Source: Pseudofrankia saprophytica
GTDB lineage: Bacteria; Actinomycetota; Actinomycetes; Frankiales; Frankiaceae
DNA: 64,000 nt
Direction: 5' to 3'
Assembly: GCF_000235425.2 (NCBI RefSeq)
Contig: NZ_KI912266.1
Coordinates: forward strand, 3,229,671 to 3,293,670
In this document: positions 59,325 to 64,000 of the stretch, piece by piece
Layout of the letters: every line of letters begins with the position of its first letter
Position numbering within the stretch: the first letter of the stretch is position 1
Notes under the pieces: generated by a model
The model's input: the letters and a program-made list of their open reading frames with translations, nothing else
What the model was told of the DNA's origin: nothing
The model's database searches: none
Made by a program: the position numbers and the translations under genes

Positions 59325-60095
59325 TCATCGCGCCACCTCGAGGTCGCCGAGGTAGGCGGCGCGTACCCGGTCGCTGGTCATGATCTCGCGGGTGGGCCCT
59401 TCGGCGATGAGCCGGCCGAAGTCGAGGACGTAGGAGCGGGTGGTGAAGTCGGTGACCAGCTCCACGTCGTGTTCGACGAGCAGGATGGCGAAGCCCTGCT
59501 CGGCCTGGACGTCGCGCAGCGTGGAGGCCAGTGCGGCGACCTCGGGCCGGTCGAGGCCCGAGGAGGGCTCGTCCAGGAGCAGGAGCTTGGGCTCTGTCAT
59601 GAGTGCCCTGCCGACCTCGACCAGGCGGCCCTGGCCCAGGGAGAGCCGTTCGATCGGCTCGTCGGCGAGGTCGGTGAGCCCGAGTAGCGCGAGAACCTCG
59701 TCGCAACGAGCAATCTCGTCCTTCGTGGGTCCGCCGAGGCCGAGGAGGTCTTTCCAGAGCCGTCCGTGGCCTTGCCGGACGCGTTCGGCGATGAACAGGT
59801 GGTCGCGCACCGTGCAGTCCCCGAACAGCTCGATGCGTTGGAAGGTCCGGCCCAGGCCCAGCCTCGCCCGTCGGAAGGCGGGCAGTCGGCTGACATCGCG
59901 CCCGGCGATCTCCACCGTGCCGCCGCCCGTCGGGATGACGCCCAGCAGGCAGTTGAAGAACGTCGTCTTCCCAGCGCCGTTCGGGCCGATGAGGCCGACC
60001 CGTTCCCCCGCCTCGATCTGCATGCTGACGTCGTGCAGCGCGGTGATGCCGGCGAACTTCTTCGTGATGCCGCGGGCGCACATGACGGGTGTCAT
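59325..60095 (-). CDS. livG: ABC transporter ATP-binding protein, LivG type
   Basis: A 256-aa ATPase. Walker A GLIGPNGAGKTTFFNCLLGV, the LivG-specific GLGRTFQRIELF, signature ERLSLGQGRLVEVGRALM (LSLGQ in place of LSGGQ), Walker B KLLLLDEPSSGLDRPEV and switch ILLVEHDVELVTDF are complete. The ATG at 60095 overlaps the stop of the permease gene by four bases, so translation is coupled. Works with LivF and LivHM. Confidence 0.93.
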   Translation of the reverse strand: MTPVMCARGITKKFAGITALHDVSMQIEAGERVGLIGPNGAGKTTFFNCLLGVIPTGGGTVEIAGRDVSRLPAFRRARLGLGRTFQRIELFGDCTVRDHLFIAERVRQGHGRLWKDLLGLGGPTKDEIARCDEVLALLGLTDLADEPIERLSLGQGRLVEVGRALMTEPKLLLLDEPSSGLDRPEVAALASTLRDVQAEQGFAILLVEHDVELVTDFTTRSYVLDFGRLIAEGPTREIMTSDRVRAAYLGDLEVAR

Positions 60096-62308
60096 CGAAC
60101 CGGGTCCTCCTCTCGCGCCGACGCGGCGGCGGGCCCGGTCGGCGCGCCGACCGCCGTGGTCGCCCCGGCGGAGCGGTTCGCGGTGCCGTCCCGAGTCCCG
60201 TCCGCGGCGTCCTGGTTCGCCACGCCGGGGACGGCCGGCCGCGGCGAGGGTGGCAGGTCGTCGGCCGGAGCGCCTCGGAGGCGGGGGAACAGCCTGTCCG
60301 CGAACGACGGCCGGGCGTAGCCGCGTTCGACGAGGCCCTCGGGGTGACGGGCGAACTGGACGGCCGCCAGCCCGAACAGGACGAACACCCATTTGCCGGT
60401 GATCGGGAAAAGGCCCGGAAGCTTGTCCGAGCCGCCGATGATCCAGCCGAACAGGTCGCCCTTGAGGATGAGCTGGTCGAACAGCGAGAACGCGACGGCG
60501 GCGTTCAACGCGCCGGGAACGGTCCGCGCGCCGAGGGTCACGACGATCACCAGCCAGAACATGGCCGCGAACGGCGAGAAGTTGGTGTCGTAGTTCACCG
60601 ACTCCTGCGACATCGCCAACAGCGCGCCACCCAGACCCGCGATGAACGCCGAGACCGCGAACGCGACCAGCCGGGCCCGGGGTGCCGAGATCCCGATGGC
60701 CCCGGCCGCGAGCTCGCTGCCCCGCAGTGCCGCGAGTGTCCGGCCGAAGGTGCCCGCGCGCAGCGCCGTCACGGCGAGCGCGACCACGACCAGCACGAGC
60801 GCCGCGAACACCAGGTAGCTCTTGTCGTTCGCCAGGTCCCAGGTGCCGATCAGCGGCCGTGGGACCGCGGTGCCGGTCATGATGGCGGCGTCGCCGCCGC
60901 CGATCCAGGACAGTTTCACGCCCACGGCGTCGAACGCGTAGGCGAACGCCATCGTCGCGATCGCCACCCAGATCCCGCCGAGCCGGCGGATCGGTAGCGC
61001 CAGCACCGCGGCGACCGCCGCCGCGACCGCCGCGCCCACCAACGAGGCCACGAGCACTGGCATGTTGTAGTGGGCCACCAGCTGGTACACGGTGAACGCG
61101 CCGATCGCGGCGAACGCGCCCTGGCACAGCGAGATCTGCCCCGCCATTCCGGTGATGACCGTGATCGACAGGAAGATCACCGACATGGCCACCGCCTGGG
61201 TCACCAGATAGACCCACAGCTGGTTGCCGACCGTCAGCACGACGACCGCGACCACCAGCAGCAACACGGCCGCGACGAGCCTGGTGACGAGCGTCGCCCT
61301 CGGGTCGCGGACCCGTCCGTGCACCGACGGCGGGGGTGGTTCGACTCCGGCCAGCGGGTCGGTGGACTCCCGCGCGCGGGCGATGCTCGGGACGAGCACG
61401 ACCACGGCGAACAGCACGACGAACGGCACCGACGGCGTCAGGTTGTCCTGCACCGTCTTCAGCCAGGCATGATCGTCCGCCCAGCGTGGCAGGAACGTGT
61501 TCAGCAGCGCGATCCCGATGCCGAGGATGAAGGCGCCGGCCACCGTGCGCGGCAGGCTCACGAGCCTGCCCACGGCCGCCGCCGCGATCGCGACGACCAT
61601 CAGGCTGAAGAAGTCGCCCGCGGCCAGGGTGTTGAACCGCGGCGCGATCAGCACCCCGGCCACGCCCGCGAACAGCGACGACAACGCCCACGCGAACGCT
61701 GAGATCCGGTCGGCCGCGATCCCGTTGAGCTCGGTCATCCGCGGGCTCTCGACGACCGCCCGCATCCGCAGCCCGAGGTCACCCCAGCGGAACAGCGTGC
61801 CGAGAGCGACCAGGGCCGCGAGCGCGACGCCCATGTCGACGAGCTCGTTGCGGCTGAACGCGTAGCTGCCGAACGGGTCGTAGAACACCCCGGCCCCGTC
61901 GGGCACGACGCCGACCGGCGTCGCCCCCGAACGCGGCGAGAACCCGAAGAGGATGTCGAACAGGTTCGGGATCGCCACCGCGAGCCCCACCGCGACGACG
62001 AGCTTCGCCACCGCCGGCGCCGTCCGCAGCGGGCGGAAGATGAGCCGCTCCAGCAGCAGCCCCAGCGCCGGCGCCAGGACGAACACCGACACGACGACCG
62101 CCGGGACCGTCGGCCAGCCCCAGTCGAGCCTGGCCTTGAAGTACATCGCGGCGGACACGTACGCCTGAGCACCGAACGCGAAGTTGAAGACCCCCGACGT
62201 CTTGTACGTCAGCACGAAGCCGAGAGCGACCAGGGCGTAGACGGCGCCCGGCGGTGTGCCCTGGAGGATCGCCTTGAAAAGATCTCCGCCTAGTGAGGAG
62301 CCAGCCAT
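60092..62308 (-). CDS. Fused LivH-LivM ABC transporter permease
   Basis: A 738-aa protein with about 18 membrane segments. The first half (1-310) is a LivH permease: FKAILQGTPPGAVYALVALG, then SGVFNFAFGAQAYVSAAMYF and the ATPase-coupling region MRAVVESPRMTELNGI. A linker with SIARARESTDPLAG leads to a LivM half (about 345-680): ITVITGMAGQISLCQGAFAA and ALRGSELAAGAIGISAPRAR. The C-terminal 60 residues are polar and disordered. The fusion provides both transmembrane halves in one chain. ATG 62308 has GGGAAGG six bases upstream. First structural gene of the transporter unit. Confidence 0.93.
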   Translation of the reverse strand: MAGSSLGGDLFKAILQGTPPGAVYALVALGFVLTYKTSGVFNFAFGAQAYVSAAMYFKARLDWGWPTVPAVVVSVFVLAPALGLLLERLIFRPLRTAPAVAKLVVAVGLAVAIPNLFDILFGFSPRSGATPVGVVPDGAGVFYDPFGSYAFSRNELVDMGVALAALVALGTLFRWGDLGLRMRAVVESPRMTELNGIAADRISAFAWALSSLFAGVAGVLIAPRFNTLAAGDFFSLMVVAIAAAAVGRLVSLPRTVAGAFILGIGIALLNTFLPRWADDHAWLKTVQDNLTPSVPFVVLFAVVVLVPSIARARESTDPLAGVEPPPPSVHGRVRDPRATLVTRLVAAVLLLVVAVVVLTVGNQLWVYLVTQAVAMSVIFLSITVITGMAGQISLCQGAFAAIGAFTVYQLVAHYNMPVLVASLVGAAVAAAVAAVLALPIRRLGGIWVAIATMAFAYAFDAVGVKLSWIGGGDAAIMTGTAVPRPLIGTWDLANDKSYLVFAALVLVVVALAVTALRAGTFGRTLAALRGSELAAGAIGISAPRARLVAFAVSAFIAGLGGALLAMSQESVNYDTNFSPFAAMFWLVIVVTLGARTVPGALNAAVAFSLFDQLILKGDLFGWIIGGSDKLPGLFPITGKWVFVLFGLAAVQFARHPEGLVERGYARPSFADRLFPRLRGAPADDLPPSPRPAVPGVANQDAADGTRDGTANRSAGATTAVGAPTGPAAASAREEDPVR

Positions 62309-62323
62309 GCCGTGCCTTCCCGG

Positions 62324-62404
62324 TCAGCCGGCCGAGGTCTGGGAGCCAGACCACCCGTGGTGCGTGGTCGATGCGATGCCGGGCGGGAGCTCGCGCTGCT
62401 TCAT
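62324..62404 (-). CDS. Putative 26-aa peptide gene upstream of the permease
   Basis: ATG 62404 opens MKQRELPPGIASTTHHGWSG with six more residues and stops 15 bases before the permease start. AAGGA lies ten bases before the ATG. It could be a leader peptide that couples translation, or chance. No similarity known to me. Confidence 0.25.
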   Translation of the reverse strand: MKQRELPPGIASTTHHGWSGSQTSAG

Positions 62405-62596
62405 GGAGGGGCATTCCTTATCGTCGGTGCGTGATTGATGACATCGGGTGACAGATGCCGAGCGGACCGATCCCGAGAGGCCGATTTCCGGCGCGCGGGC
62501 CGTGGGTGGAACGTCGCCGTCGCCGCTGCCTGCCTCGCATCGTGGCGACGGGCGGGGGTGATACACCACGCGGGATGTACCGCTCGAACGAACCGC

Positions 62597-63289
62597 CTAG
62601 CCCGTCGGAGTGGTGCGACTCCGGTTACGGCTGCTTCCTATGCCGCGCAGGCAGAAATCCCAGAGATGCTCGGTGATGGTCTCCACCGACTCCTCGTGTT
62701 CCGTGAACGCGTACTCGTGATAGGTGGCCATGACGATCCTGGCGACGAGGGCGGCATCCTGATCGATGTCGGTCGTCGCTATCAGTCCGGCATCGCGCGC
62801 CGCCCGCAGTTCGCGCGCGATGAGACTGGCGAAGGGCTGCGTCGCTCGCCTCAGGTCACCCGGATACTGGCGATGAAGGCGGGAGCGCTCGCTCGCGATG
62901 AACCGCGAGGCGGACGCCACCTCTCCGCCGGCGTCTATCAGGGATACCGTGTCCGTGACGTGCCGACGTAGTCGCTCCATGGGATCCGCGACGTCACGAG
63001 TGGCGTCCTCGAGGCGTCGGACCTGCTCGGTTATCAGGTCCTCGATGACGGCGATGAGCAGCTGGTCCTTGCCCGAGAAGTACCGGTAGAACGTCTGCAG
63101 CGCCATGCCTGCTTCTTTCGCGACCTCCTGCGTCGTGAACCGGCTGTCCTTGTCGACCACCAGCCGCTTCGCCGCCTCGACGAGAATCTTCATCTGTCGC
63201 AACGTGCGTGACCGCGAGCGCTGGACGAGTGGCGACTGATCGGCGGCGTGCTCGGTCCAGGACACGCCGGACACGCTATCGGTCGTCAC
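62597..63289 (-). CDS. TetR-family transcriptional regulator
   Basis: About 230 residues. The HTH part reads RQMKILVEAAKRLVVDKDSR, then FTTQEVAKEAGMALQTFYRY and FSGKDQLLIAVIEDLI, clear TetR helices 1-4. The C-terminal ligand domain is about 150 residues of helices, with a second segment DIDQDAALVARIVMATYHEY. GTG 63289 is chosen because upstream codons read as frame shadow of the P450 gene. It lies between a P450 gene and the transporter unit, all on one strand, and probably controls them in response to the transported or oxidised compound. Confidence 0.9.
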   Translation of the reverse strand: MTTDSVSGVSWTEHAADQSPLVQRSRSRTLRQMKILVEAAKRLVVDKDSRFTTQEVAKEAGMALQTFYRYFSGKDQLLIAVIEDLITEQVRRLEDATRDVADPMERLRRHVTDTVSLIDAGGEVASASRFIASERSRLHRQYPGDLRRATQPFASLIARELRAARDAGLIATTDIDQDAALVARIVMATYHEYAFTEHEESVETITEHLWDFCLRGIGSSRNRSRTTPTG

Positions 63290-63426
63290 GACGGTGACGG
63301 GATGGCGAGGGGGCCGTCCGCGCGGTCTCGGCCCGGCGGGTGCCGTAGATGGGCCGGGCGTCGAGATCGGAAGCGATGCAGCCGGGCTTCGGTACGATCC
63401 GGACCTCCAGGTGATCGGTAGTGGCG

Positions 63427-64000
63427 TCAGTCGAATACGACGGGAATCTCGGTGGCGCCACGCTCGTACATGCCGATGAAACGTGGGGGCTCGGCGTCCG
63501 GGTCGACTCTGAGGTTGGGTAACCGGTCGAGAAGGGCACCGATGGCGACGCGCATCTCGGCCCGGGCGACATGCATGCCGAGACAGACATGCTGCCCCCC
63601 GCCGAACGCGAACGACGGCCGCAGGGCGCGACCAACGTCGAACTCGTCCGGCCTGTCCCATCGGGCGGGGTCCCGGTTCGCCGCGCCCAGGCACAGATGG
63701 AGCACCGCACCTGCGGGCAGGTGCGTTCCGTAGAAGTCGACGTCCTGGGTGACGTGCCGGGAGAACATCGGGTCGGTAGGCATCCACCGCAGCGACTCCT
63801 CGATGGCCGGGCGTAGCAGCGTGCGGTCCGCCCTGACCGCGGCGAGCACCTCCGGTCGCTGCAGGAGCGCCGTGAGGGCGATACCCATCTGCTTCCACGT
63901 GGTGCCCGATCCGGCTGTGAGCAACAGCACCACGAAGGAGTGGATCTCCGCGTCGGTGAGTCGGTGGGCGATGCCATCCTCGTCCGTTAGCTCGGCCTGG
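63427..64000 (-). CDS. Cytochrome P450, C-terminal part (5' end outside window)
   Basis: About 190 residues to the stop at 63427. The I-helix LLLTAGSGTTWKQMGIALTA (AGSGTT with the conserved acid replaced by Gly), the ExxR helix AIEESLRWMPTDP and the haem loop FAFGGGQHVCLGMHVARAEM with its Cys are present. The frame is open to the window edge. It resembles steroid- or acid-hydroxylating actinobacterial P450s. It is followed by the TetR gene after 137 bases on the same strand, and by the transporter unit, suggesting one uptake-and-oxidation locus. Confidence 0.92.
   Translation of the reverse strand, partial: QAELTDEDGIAHRLTDAEIHSFVVLLLTAGSGTTWKQMGIALTALLQRPEVLAAVRADRTLLRPAIEESLRWMPTDPMFSRHVTQDVDFYGTHLPAGAVLHLCLGAANRDPARWDRPDEFDVGRALRPSFAFGGGQHVCLGMHVARAEMRVAIGALLDRLPNLRVDPDAEPPRFIGMYERGATEIPVVFD

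Noticed and set aside
59325-61691. A single 788-codon gene covering LivG and part of the permease
   Set aside because: The upstream part is a shadow of the permease frame; LivG starts at ATG 60095 with a four-base overlap.

Overview
This is a high-GC actinobacterial chromosome window. Codon use, F420-type and thiolase/OB-fold genes, CHAT-TPR and WD40 proteins, cytochromes P450 and a heavy load of insertion sequences all suggest a Frankia-like genome. That assignment is inferred from gene content; no rRNA gene or species marker is present.

Layout. 1-9.1 kb is a catabolic island: enoyl-CoA hydratase end, sugar-isomerase-like protein, LarA-like racemase with an apparent frameshift, F420-type luciferase-like oxidoreductase, OB-fold/thiolase fusion, then on the minus strand an FCD GntR regulator, alpha/beta hydrolase, TauD/TfdA dioxygenase and a LuxR-type regulator. 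9.3-22 kb is a patchwork of intact genes (DinB-like protein, DUF2993 protein, NarL-type two-component pair, VOC protein, MarR/oxidoreductase pair) and gene remnants (P450, MMPL, RHS, nucleotidyltransferase, ATPase, acyl-CoA dehydrogenase) with an IS6 element and a 174-bp MITE.

22.2-28.3 kb is the most unusual coding block: four tightly packed plus-strand genes for a membrane-anchored OB-like protein, a 1042-aa HerA/FtsK-type ATPase with two C-x3-C-x6-C clusters, a small charged protein, and a 656-aa disordered protein ending in a GIY-YIG-like nuclease domain. I read it as a candidate DNA-processing, defence or toxin-export module.

28.3-43.1 kb holds IS debris, a P450, an ArsR-type regulator with an MFS exporter, a PadR regulator with a membrane partner, two secreted or membrane proteins, a 1002-aa TPR-CHAT protease-like protein with eight 45-residue repeats, a divergent SDR/XRE pair and a WD40 remnant. 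43-45.5 kb is mostly remnants plus a lipoprotein gene.

45.8-52.4 kb is one IS1380-family element whose transposase gene is cut into three in-phase exons (516, 93 and 786 nt) by two complete group II introns, each encoding a reverse transcriptase/maturase. Joining the exons restores a 464-aa transposase with its DDE residues.

52.4-56 kb carries an anti-sigma-type ATPase, an ECF sigma factor with a downstream putative membrane-anchored partner, and a complete IS6 copy. 56.9-64 kb is a branched-chain-amino-acid-type ABC transporter (substrate-binding lipoprotein, LivF, LivG, fused LivH-LivM) with a TetR regulator and a P450 running off the window end.
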